Below, one piece after another: positions 7,439 through 16,598 of a DNA stretch of 64,000 bases. The notes below the pieces were generated by a model. The model saw only the letters and a list, made by a program, of their open reading frames with translations, had not been told where the DNA came from and made no database searches. Numbering within the stretch: the first letter of the stretch is position 1; each line of letters opens with the position of its first letter. A program made the translations under genes and the position numbers. Location: positions 992,001 through 1,056,000 of the forward strand of contig CAWFKW010000003.1 of the NCBI GenBank assembly GCA_963816535.1, written 5' to 3'. Origin of the DNA: CAWFKW01 sp963816535 (GTDB lineage: Bacteria > Bacteroidota > Ignavibacteria > Tepidaquicellales > OLB5).

Positions 7439-9004
7439 TTATGAAGGACGCATTAATGGGAAGAATATTACATCTCTTATTGTATGCGAATTTGTAAGCA
7501 GCATTACAAGCCTATCAACGCCCATGCCGACTCCGGTTGTAGGCGGCATGCCCACTTCAATCGCTTTAATGAAATCCTCATCGAGCGGATGAGTCTCTTC
7601 CTCGCCGCCCCTGCCGCGCTCAACCTGGAGCTCAAGTAATTGGCGCTGTAATATGGGGTCGTTAAGCTCGGTGTATGAATTACCCAACTCCCATTTATTA
7701 ATATATGGTTCAAAGCGTTCGGCATATATTACCTGCTCCGGGTCTTTGTTCATTTCTTCGAGCTGGGCCGCGGTATATTCCCTCAGCGGCTTCACAAGCG
7801 GTGTAGTATCTATCGGGTGGTCAATAACAAACGTAGGCTGAACAAGCCCATCTTCGCATGTATCCTCGAACAGGCTTGCTATTACTAATCCTTTACTATG
7901 CGCAAGCTTTGGGTCAAGATTAATATGATTATCATTCATATATTTTATAATATCCGCCTTCTTCATATTAAGTACATCTAGCCCGGTTTTTTCTTTTATG
8001 GCATCGGTCATTTTGAGCCTGCGCCACGGCCGCTTGAAATCAATTTCTGTTCCGATATATTCTATCTTTGTTTTACCGTGGATATCAATGCATGCCTTCT
8101 CAACAACTTCCTCGAAAAGGTTCATACTGTCGTTATAATCTCCGTATGCCTGGTACCACTCGACCTGGGTGAATTCAGGATTATGGGTCCTGTCGATACC
8201 TTCATTTCTGAAATCGCGGACAAATTCATATACGCGGTTAAATCCACCTACTATAAGACGCTTTAAGAAAAGCTCATTTGAAATTCTGAGATACAGCGGC
8301 AAGTCAAGCGCGTTATGGCGAGTCACAAACGGCTTGGCATTCGCGCCTCCGTAAATAGTTTGCAGGGTCGGCGTTTCAACTTCGAAGAAACCGTGATTCT
8401 CTAAAGTCTTCTTTATCGACTGGATTATTCTTGTCCTCTTTATAAAAGTATCTTTAACACTTTCGTTAACGATAAGGTCAATATATCTCTGGCGGTAACG
8501 CAGTTCAACATCAGCAAAAGCGTCATGAACAATTTTCCCGCCGGTTTCAGAAACTTCTTCTTTTACAACAGGCAGCGGGTGCGTTGTCTTCGTTAACAAA
8601 GTAATTGAAGTTGCATGGACCGAAACTTCTCCCATTTTCGTTCTGAACACATAGCCGTTCACCCCGATTATATCTCCAATATCCAGCAGCTTAAACAGCT
8701 TGTAACCATCTTCGCCTATATCGTTTAACCTTACGTAAATCTGAATTTTACCAGCATCATCTTTGATGTGGCAAAAGCTCGCCTTTCCCATTTTGCGAAT
8801 TGCCATTATGCGTCCCGCAACAGAAATTATTACCTGCTTATTTTTTTCGGTTTCTTCTTCAGTGGCGGGGTCCTTAAAGTTCGCCAGGATTTCTTTTGAG
8901 TTTGTTGTTACATCATAGCGATGCGGATACGGATTCACACCGAGCTTTTTGATCTCTTCTAACGCATCTAAGCGGCTTTTTACTAAATCATTATGTTCCG
9001 ACAA
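7439..9004 (-). CDS. lysS: Lysyl-tRNA synthetase, class II
   Basis: A 521-residue class IIb lysyl-tRNA synthetase. The OB-fold anticodon domain occupies about residues 55-165 (VAGRIMAIRKMGKASFCHIKD). Motif 2 is VYEFVRDFRNEGIDRTHNPEF (key residues FRNEG and HNPEF) and motif 3 is GMGVDRLVMLLTN near the C-terminus. Tail GMPPTTGVGMG and RDVIFFPLMRP match bacterial LysS. The start is an unusual TTG at 9004 (TTG TCG GAA CAT), supported by an AAAGGAG ribosome binding site about 11 bases upstream. It charges tRNA-Lys in the cytoplasm. The upstream intergenic space contains a GxxExxY relic. Confidence 0.97.
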   Translation of the reverse strand: MSEHNDLVKSRLDALEEIKKLGVNPYPHRYDVTTNSKEILANFKDPATEEETEKNKQVIISVAGRIMAIRKMGKASFCHIKDDAGKIQIYVRLNDIGEDGYKLFKLLDIGDIIGVNGYVFRTKMGEVSVHATSITLLTKTTHPLPVVKEEVSETGGKIVHDAFADVELRYRQRYIDLIVNESVKDTFIKRTRIIQSIKKTLENHGFFEVETPTLQTIYGGANAKPFVTRHNALDLPLYLRISNELFLKRLIVGGFNRVYEFVRDFRNEGIDRTHNPEFTQVEWYQAYGDYNDSMNLFEEVVEKACIDIHGKTKIEYIGTEIDFKRPWRRLKMTDAIKEKTGLDVLNMKKADIIKYMNDNHINLDPKLAHSKGLVIASLFEDTCEDGLVQPTFVIDHPIDTTPLVKPLREYTAAQLEEMNKDPEQVIYAERFEPYINKWELGNSYTELNDPILQRQLLELQVERGRGGEEETHPLDEDFIKAIEVGMPPTTGVGMGVDRLVMLLTNSHTIRDVIFFPLMRPS

Positions 9005-9050
9005 AAAAATACTTCTCCTTTAAAAGTTGTATAATAAAAAAATATAATAA

Positions 9051-9090
9051 CAAAGAACACAAAGAAATGAACACAAAGACCACAAAGATA
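9051..9090. repeat. CACAAAG direct repeats, left flank of a GxxExxY relic
   Basis: Four CAAAG words occur within 40 bases (CAAAGAACACAAAG, ACACAAAG, CCACAAAG). They are answered by CTTTGTG words at 9239-9283 on the other side of the GxxExxY relic, giving an overall inverted arrangement like that around the intact gene at 4496. Confidence 0.75.
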
Positions 9091-9105
9091 AATAGAACTG
9101 TTTCA

Positions 9106-9213
9106 TCAATTGATTAACCGTGTTATTCCATCTTTAAGCATTTTAACATTAAAATTAATCAATAATCCCGACTTAAATTCGCCGAGTTTCAAGTACGTTA
9201 AAGTTTGAGCGCA
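9106..9213 (-). pseudogene. C-terminal fragment of a GxxExxY protein
   Basis: Translating the minus strand gives about 36 codons ending in TGA at 9106: CAQTLTYLKLGEFKSG continuing LLINFNVKMLKDGITRLIN. This aligns residue for residue with the C-terminus of the intact gene at 4496 (KQTLTYLRLTHLKLG, LLINFNVKVLTDGIHRIIN). Upstream codons no longer match and no start exists. The fragment is too short for routine gene calling. It sits between CACAAAG and CTTTGTG clusters, so it is the decayed remains of a second GxxExxY/repeat locus. Confidence 0.85.
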
Positions 9214-9238
9214 ATTATAAATCAGAAAAAATTATTTT

Positions 9239-9283
9239 CCTTTGTGTTCTTTGTGATCACTCTTTGTGGGCTTTGTGTTATGC
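9239..9283. repeat. CTTTGTG direct repeats, right flank of a GxxExxY relic
   Basis: CCTTTGTGTTCTTTGTG, CTCTTTGTGGG and CTTTGTGTTATG lie in 45 bases immediately next to the rluB stop. They are the inverse of the CACAAAG cluster at 9051-9090. Related solo clusters occur at 31186-31216 and 58802-58875. Confidence 0.75.
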
Positions 9284-9287
9284 CTTT

Positions 9288-10112
9288 TTACTTGTGTTTG
9301 CTTTCCTGTGAAGTTAATTTCTTTAACGAAGCCACCTCCGCCGCATCAAGGTATCGCCATGTGCCGGACCTTAAATTTTCAATTTTTAATCCGGCGTATT
9401 CAACCCGTTTAAGCTTTCTTACAAAAAGGCCGATCGCTTCAAGCATCTTTCTTATCTGGCGGTTGCGTCCTTCGTGAATGATTATTATTAATTCATGCTT
9501 ACCTGTTTCAGGAACGATCTTAACATTTGAAGGACCCGTCAGCTTGCCTTCGACTTTTACTCCGATTCTGAGCTTGTGCAGCTTAATTTCATCAACAGGG
9601 TTGTTTACCTTCACGTGATACGTTTTCATGACGTTGTATTTCGGATGCATCAGCTTGTTGGCAAGGTCGCCATCGTTTGTGAGAAGTAATAACCCCTCAG
9701 AATCGTAGTCAAGCCTTCCCACGGGATAAACTCTGTCTTTCAGTTTGACCAGGTCTGTAACCTTCGGCCTGTTCAGCTCGTCTGATGTTGTTGTAATGTA
9801 GCCCTTAGGCTTGTTGAGGAGTATATAAATGTTCTTTGACTGGCCCTTAACCGCTTCGCCGTCAATCTTAACCAAATCATTTTCGGGATCTATTTTTGTT
9901 CCAAGCTCTGTGATAGTTTCCTTGTTTACGGTAACTCTGCCTGATTCAATAAGCTCGTCGACTTTCCGCCTTGCGGCAAACCCGGAATTTGCAATAAATT
10001 TATTTAACCTGATCAGACCCTGCGGTTCAGCGGTTTGTTTCCTGTTCTTCTCCACCTGTATCTTTCCTCTCTTCATCATTGCTGTACTCAACAGAACCTG
10101 CTGAGTTTTCAT
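9288..10112 (-). CDS. rluB: Pseudouridine synthase RluB/RsuA family
   Basis: An S4 RNA-binding domain (LIRLNKFIANSGFAARRKVDELI, key words RLNKFIA and ARRKVDELI) is followed by the catalytic PseudoU domain with GRLDYDSEGLLLLTNDGDL, whose Asp is the nucleophile. NKPKGYITT and HEGRNRQIRKML complete the family pattern. It isomerises a 23S (or 16S) rRNA uridine. The open frame extends to 10148, but ATG 10112 has an AAGAAGAGG ribosome binding site about 7 bases upstream and is preferred; ATG 10076 is another option. All overlap the 3' end of scpB (stop at 10027), implying translational coupling, the classical scpA-scpB-rluB order. Its stop abuts the GxxExxY relic repeats. Confidence 0.93.
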   Translation of the reverse strand: MKTQQVLLSTAMMKRGKIQVEKNRKQTAEPQGLIRLNKFIANSGFAARRKVDELIESGRVTVNKETITELGTKIDPENDLVKIDGEAVKGQSKNIYILLNKPKGYITTTSDELNRPKVTDLVKLKDRVYPVGRLDYDSEGLLLLTNDGDLANKLMHPKYNVMKTYHVKVNNPVDEIKLHKLRIGVKVEGKLTGPSNVKIVPETGKHELIIIIHEGRNRQIRKMLEAIGLFVRKLKRVEYAGLKIENLRSGTWRYLDAAEVASLKKLTSQESKHK

Positions 10113-10848
10113 CGGATGCCTCTTCTTCATTTTCTTCGACGGAGTCATCTTCCGGCGGCAAGCCTGTAGATATCTCGCGTATCTTGTTCTTCACAGCTTC
10201 CGGCGTCAGCTCGCCGATTGCAAGCTTTGCTTTCATCTGGTTTATCTCCTCATAGAAATCCATATCCGATTGCGATACGCCTTCCGGCGGACTGTTCTTA
10301 ATAATCTCTTCTATAGCTTTCAGCGCCGGCAAATCCTCAGTTGAATTTATCCCAAGGTACTCGAGAAACGAAGGAGTGGTGCCGTAAAGCATGGGCCTGC
10401 CTACAACCTCAGCCCTGCCCTTAATTGTAATCAAATCCTTTTCAAGCAGAGAGCCGATTATGTAATCCACATTCACGCCCCTGATAGCCTCTATTTCAGA
10501 TTTTGTTATCGGCTGGTTATACGAAATGATCGCGAGCGTTTCAAGGGCCGATTGCGACAGCCTGCGTTTCAGCTTTTCTTTATTAAGCTTTGCAAGCCAT
10601 GGGGCAAAATCCCGTTTTGTTGCAAACCGGTAAGCGCCGGCAACCTGGACTAGGTTAAAGGCAAAATCGGGATGATTATATTTCTCTGTCAGCTCATTTA
10701 CCGCCTTTTCAATATTACGAATGTCGGCGGCAAGCCCCGTAGCGCTTTTTTCCTCATTGATAATATCCTTCATCTGCTTCAGCGATAAAGGCCTGTCCGA
10801 AGAAAAAATCAAAACCTCTACAATTTTTTTTACTATTTCGTAATCCAT
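10027..10848 (-). CDS. scpB: Segregation and condensation protein ScpB
   Basis: A 273-residue protein. The N-terminal two winged helices are recognisable: VEVLIFSSDRPLSLKQM, then FATKRDFAPWLAKL, LSQSALETLAIISYNQPITK and IEAIRGVNVDYIIGSLLEKDLI, GRPMLYGTTPSFLEYLG. ScpB forms the kleisin accessory dimer of the Smc-ScpAB condensin. The C-terminal 90 residues are an acidic, low-complexity extension (EENEEEASDENSAG) beyond the usual core of about 180-200 residues. It overlaps rluB downstream and is separated by about 110 bases from scpA upstream, which contain a small AAGTCCTGCGGACTT palindrome. Confidence 0.95.
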   Translation of the reverse strand: MDYEIVKKIVEVLIFSSDRPLSLKQMKDIINEEKSATGLAADIRNIEKAVNELTEKYNHPDFAFNLVQVAGAYRFATKRDFAPWLAKLNKEKLKRRLSQSALETLAIISYNQPITKSEIEAIRGVNVDYIIGSLLEKDLITIKGRAEVVGRPMLYGTTPSFLEYLGINSTEDLPALKAIEEIIKNSPPEGVSQSDMDFYEEINQMKAKLAIGELTPEAVKNKIREISTGLPPEDDSVEENEEEASDENSAGSVEYSNDEERKDTGGEEQETNR

Positions 10849-10962
10849 ATTTTTTTGCCCTATCCCGATTTCTTAAGTCCTGCGGACTTCTCCGCGCAGC
10901 CGCCCGGAGTTATGCTTCTATTTTCTTAATTCGTAATTCTCAATTCGTAAATCGCAATTGTA

Positions 10963-11715
10963 TCAGCTGTATTCCAGCTCCCCAATTCCCTCAACGGGAA
11001 TATCTGATATTTTGTAGATCAAAAAATCTGTTATACTTTCGTTAATCTGAATGCCGATAATTCCGTTCTTTATCATTTCCAGAATTGCAATAAACGTCAC
11101 AACAACTCTCATTTTCTCCATTTGCGAAATCAGCTTCAGGAATGAAACATGTTCTTGTTTGGAACATTCGCTGTGGATATAATCTATCTGCTCATCAATG
11201 CTCACATTAAGGCGAATGATATTGTGAACAATTTCTTTAGGCTGATGGTCCATTGCATACTTATACGCCTTAAGTAAATTGTACAAAGTAAGGTTTTGTA
11301 TGCTCATATCTTCCTCGACAGATTCATCTATCCTGTAGTCTCCGTCAAAATCGCTTCTAATGAAATGTTTGCGGCTTTCTTCTTCCTGCTGCTGAATTTC
11401 GGCTGAAGCGTCTTTGTACCGCTTATATTCCAGAAGTCGCTTCACGAGCTCATAACGCGGGTCCTCTTCCTCTTCAACGCTCTCGTCCTTCCGGTACAGC
11501 ATCATCTTCGCTTTTATCTGGATGAGAGTGGCAGCCATAAGAATAAAATCACTGGCAGATTCAAGGTCAAGAACCTGCAAATAGTTCACATATTCAACAA
11601 ATTCATTAGTGATTTTGGAGATAGGAATATTATGTATATCCAGCTCATCGCGCTGAATAAAGAACAGAAGCAGGTCCAGGGGACCTTCGAACTCGTTAAG
11701 TTTTATCCGGTACAT
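10963..11715 (-). CDS. scpA: Segregation and condensation protein ScpA (kleisin)
   Basis: A 250-residue kleisin. The N-terminus YRIKLNEFEGPLDLLLFFIQ is diagnostic, followed by DELDIHNIPISKITNEFVEY and the ILMAATLIQIKAKMMLY helix. The C-terminal winged helix (VTFIAILEMIKNGIIGI) binds the Smc head. It bridges the Smc dimer in the chromosome-organising condensin with ScpB. It is probably the first gene of the scpA-scpB-rluB operon; the 246 bases upstream separate it from a divergent gene and hold no other gene. Confidence 0.95.
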   Translation of the reverse strand: MYRIKLNEFEGPLDLLLFFIQRDELDIHNIPISKITNEFVEYVNYLQVLDLESASDFILMAATLIQIKAKMMLYRKDESVEEEEDPRYELVKRLLEYKRYKDASAEIQQQEEESRKHFIRSDFDGDYRIDESVEEDMSIQNLTLYNLLKAYKYAMDHQPKEIVHNIIRLNVSIDEQIDYIHSECSKQEHVSFLKLISQMEKMRVVVTFIAILEMIKNGIIGIQINESITDFLIYKISDIPVEGIGELEYS

Positions 11716-11961
11716 TATGCAAATATAACGCTAAGCGCCTTGAAAATAAAGAACTTTTGATGTAATCCTAAATATTGTTTTACACAGGAAATATGATATG
11801 AAGCCCTTATTGTCTGATTTTAGCTTTGCTTAATGCATTTTTTATGCCGCCGATAACCAAAAAAACAATATCAAAAGTATTGATTTGAATAAGAGAGTAT
11901 TTGAATATATTTTTGCCCATACAACTCAATTTATAGAACGGATTTTTTAAGGAGTAAAATC

Positions 11962-13410
11962 ATGCTTTCAAAAATATTTATTCCCGTTATTCTGATTTTT
12001 TTGTTTGCAGCGTCATCAAACGCCCAGCTTGACGATTTGCTGAAGAAGGGTAAAAAAGAACTTACAAATATCACAGCGCTCGATGAACAGGGAACTATCT
12101 CAACCACTTTAAAAGACGCTTACCCGATAGCATTCTGGCTGCAGGACCTTGATAAAACGAGACAGCCTGTTGAACCTTCGGAATACTCATTCAATCTTGA
12201 ACCCGGATATTACCGTTTCAGCGTTCAATCATATTGCCTGCATGCGGGCACATATGTAAAAACAAACGGTTACGGCTATCTTATGGCGCCGCTTATGGGC
12301 ACAAGAGCCGATATTATCCAGAATATTCTCAAACGCTCTGCAGACCACCCTGATATAGCCCAGCAGGATGTGCAAAGGCTCATCTGGAGCGTTGAAGACA
12401 AAGTGAAATACTCTGACTGGCCAAATGACTTCAGGGTAAGGGTCAGCCCGCTGCTGACGCCAACTGAAACCGCCACGCTTGATGTGAACCCGACTGAGGT
12501 CGCAGCAGATCTTCTTCCTGATAATTTAAAAGACGCAGCAAAATTCTACACCGATTTCAGAAGCAAGCTTAAAGACCCCAACACCCCGTACAACGAGCTT
12601 GAAAATGTAGCCGTCAACCAGGACATGCCGCCAATCGGAATCGGCAGCCGTCAGGTAAGCGACGGAAACTGGGCCGCAGCTGGGGACGGATTCTATATGA
12701 GGTGCTTCCCCGAACCATACCAGCATGATTACATTGAGTTATACCGGCCGCGCGTAATTGATATTACAAAAGATGATAAGGGCAGAATAACCGCAATGAC
12801 CGACGGCTCAAATAAAATTGATGTTACCTATTTGGATGAACCCGGCAGCAATAAGATAACGCTGGAAGACGGTAAGACATATCCCATTTGGCGGTTTAAG
12901 TCGGTTCACTTTACAGGTTCGAATCCCGGCGAAGAGTACACTATGGAAAATAACGGATGGGCGATACCTTCGGCTTACCAGGTAAAAGACATAATGGGCG
13001 GCGGCGAAGTCTTATTCAGCCGCGCAGGCGACCCGAAGCTTCCGGAGTATAACGACCGCAACCAGCAGGAAAAAGATTTTGGCGACAAGATAAGAGACTA
13101 TATTAATGATAAGCTCGGCGATAAGGCATATGGCGATAACAAAGACACCAAGAGCCTTGATGACGCCGACCATTTTAAACGCGGTATGGATGCTACGTTA
13201 AGCGATGACCCCGGGAAGAAAATGCAGTGGATAAATAAAAATACGGAAATGACCACCGATGCATTTCATAAAGCAATTGACGCGCTTGCGGGAAACGACG
13301 GAACGCCAAATAACAATCCGAAGAAATTCGACCCGACCAAGCATGTTTCAACGCCCGGAAATACGTCAAGCCAGAGGCTCGGCAATTCTATCAGAAAATT
13401 TGGGCAGTAA
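11962..13410 (+). CDS. Secreted protein of unknown family
   Basis: A 482-residue protein with a signal peptide (MLSKIFIPVILIFLFAASSNA, probably cleaved before QLDD) and a good AAGGAG ribosome binding site at 11949-11954. It is the only plus-strand gene between 1 and 41 kb. No domain was recognised. The central part is aromatic-rich and strand-like (PGYYRFSVQSYCLHAGTYVK, GDGFYMRCFPEPYQHDYIEL); the last 120 residues are charged, Asp/Lys/Asn-rich and probably disordered. No lipobox and no type IX sorting domain is present, so a periplasmic or surface location is only inferred. Two cysteines (in SYCLHAG and MRCFPEP) might pair. Confidence 0.8.
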   Translation: MLSKIFIPVILIFLFAASSNAQLDDLLKKGKKELTNITALDEQGTISTTLKDAYPIAFWLQDLDKTRQPVEPSEYSFNLEPGYYRFSVQSYCLHAGTYVKTNGYGYLMAPLMGTRADIIQNILKRSADHPDIAQQDVQRLIWSVEDKVKYSDWPNDFRVRVSPLLTPTETATLDVNPTEVAADLLPDNLKDAAKFYTDFRSKLKDPNTPYNELENVAVNQDMPPIGIGSRQVSDGNWAAAGDGFYMRCFPEPYQHDYIELYRPRVIDITKDDKGRITAMTDGSNKIDVTYLDEPGSNKITLEDGKTYPIWRFKSVHFTGSNPGEEYTMENNGWAIPSAYQVKDIMGGGEVLFSRAGDPKLPEYNDRNQQEKDFGDKIRDYINDKLGDKAYGDNKDTKSLDDADHFKRGMDATLSDDPGKKMQWINKNTEMTTDAFHKAIDALAGNDGTPNNNPKKFDPTKHVSTPGNTSSQRLGNSIRKFGQ

Positions 13411-13525
13411 GAAGATGTTGTTTTGGGATGAATGGTATTATTGCAGGCGCGGTACTTTGCGCTTGCGTGCCTTTGTAGGGTTTTCATGTGCAGCAGGCAA
13501 GGACCATCAGTGCATATAAATAAAA

Positions 13526-13550
13526 TCCCCTCTTTCGAGGGGACTCTTTA
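13526..13550. terminator. Hairpin terminator between convergent genes
   Basis: TCCCCTC (13526-13532), loop TTTC, GAGGGGA (13537-13543), followed by CTCTTTA on the plus side and by TTTTATTTA on the minus side. It lies between the plus-strand secreted gene and the converging PBP1A gene and could serve both. The T-tracts are weak. Confidence 0.7.
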
Positions 13551-13579
13551 GTCATTATTAATTAGTCTTTAGTAATTGT

Positions 13580-15895
13580 CTAAAAACCTATGCTGCCCGG
13601 CGGCGGCTCGTTATTCGTTTCAGAGTTGGTTGGCGGCGGCGCAGTGTGCGTTATGCCGCATTTACGGTCGGCAAATTTCTTCAATACGAGGTCCTGAACG
13701 GCGGGGCATGTTTCGTTGGCAATCTGTCCCGTAACCGTGCAGACATTCGCCTCCTCAACGTCGCTTGGCATTTCAAAATACGCCAGCGGCATTGTGGTTT
13801 TATCATCGTTATAAATATATTTCATGAACCGGCCCCAAATAGGCGCAGCCGCTCTGCCGCCCTGCCCGTACCAGCCGCCGAATTTAATCCGCGCGTTGTC
13901 AAAACCGACCCAAACGCCTGCGACAAGCTGCGGCGTAAACCCGACAAACCACGCATCGGTGAAATCCTGCGTAGTGCCTGTTTTACCGGCAGCGGGCCTT
14001 GTGAAGAAACTCCTGATGCTGGCGGCTGTTCCGTAATTCACAACGTCTTCCATCATATCGCACATAATGTATGCCGTTCCTTCGCTTATTACTTCGCGGC
14101 TCTCCGGCATCGATTCTTCGATGATGTTGCCCTTGCTGTCTTCTATTTTCAAAATCGCAGTAGGCTCTACCCATATCCCTTCGTTGGGAAACGTGCCGAA
14201 CGCGGCGGTCATTTCAAGCGGGTTTACTTCGCCTACTCCAAGCGCCAGCGAGAGCACGTTCGGAAGGTCGGAAGTTATTCCCATTTTGTGAGCAAGCTTA
14301 ATAACCTGGTCGATTGGGGCAAGCTCCATAGCTGTTCTTACCGCAACCACGTTTATTGAATTTGTAATACCCGTACGCATCGAAACCATTCCTCCCGTTC
14401 CGCCGCCTTTAGGTTCCCATGTTCTGCCGCCTATAACCACTCTTAGCGGATCGTTCGAAATATTATACGCCGGCGAATAGCCGTTATCTATTGCAGTTGT
14501 ATAAACGAATGGTTTGAACGCAGAGCCCGGCTGCCGCTTGATCTGCGTCACATGGTTTAATCCGTATTTGAAGGGGAAGTTCGGGTTTTGGCCAACCATG
14601 GCCTTTATATGGCCCGTCTTGGGATCGATAACGCAAAAACCCACCTGCACGGCAATTGTCCTCGCCTTTACGTCATCTACAAATTTCTCATCGGACTTCA
14701 TTTTATTATAGATCTTTTGCCTGTCCGCATCTGTCTTGGCTTTCTTATACTGGTCGCTTTGTTTAATGGCTTTATCTATTGCGTCGCTCAGAATACCTTT
14801 GTTGTTCTTCCAGTTCCAGACTCCGTTGAACGTCTTCTGAAATTGTTTCAGGTGTTCGGTAACGGCTTCCACGGCATACTTTTGATAAAACGAATTCAGC
14901 GATGTGGTTACCACCAGCCCGTCTCTGTAAACATCGAAGCCGTATTTCTCGGCTTTCTTTTCCAGAAGCTGTCTTACATACTCTGAAAACTGCGGGGCTA
15001 TTCCTCCCGAAGAGCTTCCTGTCAGATCTCCTTTGCCGGCCGTGCGGATAGGATCGTTCTTTGCAAGTTCAAAAATATCTTTAGAAATATAACCCTCTTC
15101 AAGCATGTTGTTGAGCACCAGGTTGCGTCTTTCCCTGCACGCTTCGGGATGTTCCACAGGGTCATATCCCGAAGGATTCTTTAATATGCCGATAAGCATG
15201 GCGCTCTCATCAACCGTGAGCTCAAGGGCGGTCTTATCAAAATATGTATGAGCGGCGGCCTCAATTCCGTAAGCGCCCCGCCCGAAATAAACCTGGTTAA
15301 GATACAACATAAGTATCTCTTCTTTGGTATAAGTTTTTTCTATTTCAACCGCCGTGATAGCTTCGCGAAGCTTCCTTGAGATCGTAACCTCTTTGCCGAC
15401 TGAAGTATATAAGTTCCTTGCTAGCTGCTGTGTGATTGTGCTGGCTCCTTCTTTAACGGAGAAGCTCATAAGGTTCTTCACGGTCGCCTTCATGATCCTG
15501 TCAAGGTCAACTCCCCAGTGTTTATAGAATTTTCTGTCCTCGGTAGCTATAAGCGCGTTTATAAGGTCTTTGGGTATAGAGTCGATAGAAATAATGGTCC
15601 TGTTCTGGATATAGAACTGGTCAAGAAGCTCGCCGTCTTCGGAATAAATTCTGGTCGCAATATCTGTCTTTGGATTTTCGAGAGCTGATAGTGATGGAAG
15701 ACCCTGAACAAGGTAAGTCCCGTAGCTGACGGACCCAACAACCCCCGCAATAAACACAAGTATAAAAAACTTAGTCCACCTTGATGAAGCTTTCTTCTTC
15801 TTCTTCATCATGTTCCTTCTGAAATCGCGGTTATTAAAGTATTCTTCGCGTTCAGCGGTTGCGTTTTTCTTCTTATTTTTATTTGAACTAAACAT
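13580..15895 (-). CDS. mrcA: Penicillin-binding protein 1A (bifunctional transglycosylase/transpeptidase)
   Basis: A 771-residue class A PBP. A basic cytoplasmic tail and one membrane anchor (FFILVFIAGVVGSVSYGTYL, about 45-64) are followed by a GT51 transglycosylase with ATEDRKFYKHWGVD, GASTITQQLARNLY and YLNQVYFGRGAYGIEAAA. The transpeptidase has the serine box RQPGSAFKPFVY (SxxK), the SxN box TNSINVV and the KTGT box GKTGTTQDFTDAWFVGFTP. It polymerises and cross-links peptidoglycan in the periplasm. The C-terminus is a Pro/Asn-rich tail (APPPTNSETNNEPPPG). Its promoter region upstream is short, about 110 bases. Confidence 0.96.
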   Translation of the reverse strand: MFSSNKNKKKNATAEREEYFNNRDFRRNMMKKKKKASSRWTKFFILVFIAGVVGSVSYGTYLVQGLPSLSALENPKTDIATRIYSEDGELLDQFYIQNRTIISIDSIPKDLINALIATEDRKFYKHWGVDLDRIMKATVKNLMSFSVKEGASTITQQLARNLYTSVGKEVTISRKLREAITAVEIEKTYTKEEILMLYLNQVYFGRGAYGIEAAAHTYFDKTALELTVDESAMLIGILKNPSGYDPVEHPEACRERRNLVLNNMLEEGYISKDIFELAKNDPIRTAGKGDLTGSSSGGIAPQFSEYVRQLLEKKAEKYGFDVYRDGLVVTTSLNSFYQKYAVEAVTEHLKQFQKTFNGVWNWKNNKGILSDAIDKAIKQSDQYKKAKTDADRQKIYNKMKSDEKFVDDVKARTIAVQVGFCVIDPKTGHIKAMVGQNPNFPFKYGLNHVTQIKRQPGSAFKPFVYTTAIDNGYSPAYNISNDPLRVVIGGRTWEPKGGGTGGMVSMRTGITNSINVVAVRTAMELAPIDQVIKLAHKMGITSDLPNVLSLALGVGEVNPLEMTAAFGTFPNEGIWVEPTAILKIEDSKGNIIEESMPESREVISEGTAYIMCDMMEDVVNYGTAASIRSFFTRPAAGKTGTTQDFTDAWFVGFTPQLVAGVWVGFDNARIKFGGWYGQGGRAAAPIWGRFMKYIYNDDKTTMPLAYFEMPSDVEEANVCTVTGQIANETCPAVQDLVLKKFADRKCGITHTAPPPTNSETNNEPPPGSIGF

Positions 15896-16003
15896 TATTA
15901 TGCAAAAATACTATTTTAATCTTTAATAAAATATTTACAGATTTTGGGCTAAAACCCAATGTAATGTCTTAATTTCGATTCCCAACCCTGACAGGTTTTG
16001 ACA

Positions 16004-16450
16004 TTATCTTTTTGTCTTCAGAAACTCCATTAATTCATGCTCATTACTCGCAATATAATCAAGAGGAACTTTTACCATTGGGTTTAATTTTGAGCCTATG
16101 AAAGCCGCTCGGCTATCAGTATGAAGACCAATTAATATTTTTTCTTTTTTTTCAAGATATCTCTGTGAAAAAGCGATTCCCAACTCTACGCATGCTCCTT
16201 CGTCCGGAATTCTTCCATCAAGGACAATAAGAAATATATCGGCATTAAAAATTTCCTTACGATCAAGTTCAAACATTGCTTTTCTTCGCTCATCGGGTTC
16301 CATGGTATCAAATGGCGGTTTATTTGTTTCAACCCCATCCCTCTGTGGTAGAAACACAAAAAATCCATTTGATTCTAATTTTTCCGTTAATTCTTGGTTA
16401 AACTGCTTTTCTGCTTTATTAAACAGCGGCCCTGCGAAATATATTTTCAT
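16004..16450 (-). CDS. Nucleoside 2-deoxyribosyltransferase
   Basis: A 148-residue protein matching the nucleoside 2-deoxyribosyltransferase family: MKIYFAGPLFNKAEKQF is the N-terminal phosphate/sugar loop, ADIFLIVLDGRIPDEGACVELGIAF holds the DGxxxDEG segment and the catalytic Glu (key words DGRIPDEG and VELG). The family swaps bases between deoxynucleosides or hydrolyses deoxynucleoside monophosphates; the substrate cannot be assigned. Length is normal. It stands alone between the PBP1A gene and a repeat-filled gap, with no visible operon partner. Confidence 0.88.
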   Translation of the reverse strand: MKIYFAGPLFNKAEKQFNQELTEKLESNGFFVFLPQRDGVETNKPPFDTMEPDERRKAMFELDRKEIFNADIFLIVLDGRIPDEGACVELGIAFSQRYLEKKEKILIGLHTDSRAAFIGSKLNPMVKVPLDYIASNEHELMEFLKTKR

Positions 16451-16598
16451 ACCAAGTTAAAATAGCTATTCAAAACAGGAAACTACTGAAGCGGCTCATA
16501 ATACTCATTTTTTTATCCCTCGACCAGAATTTCCATTAGAAAAATTCATGATGCTGATGAGGAATCTATTCCTGCCTGAATAATTCTAAAAAAGTTAT

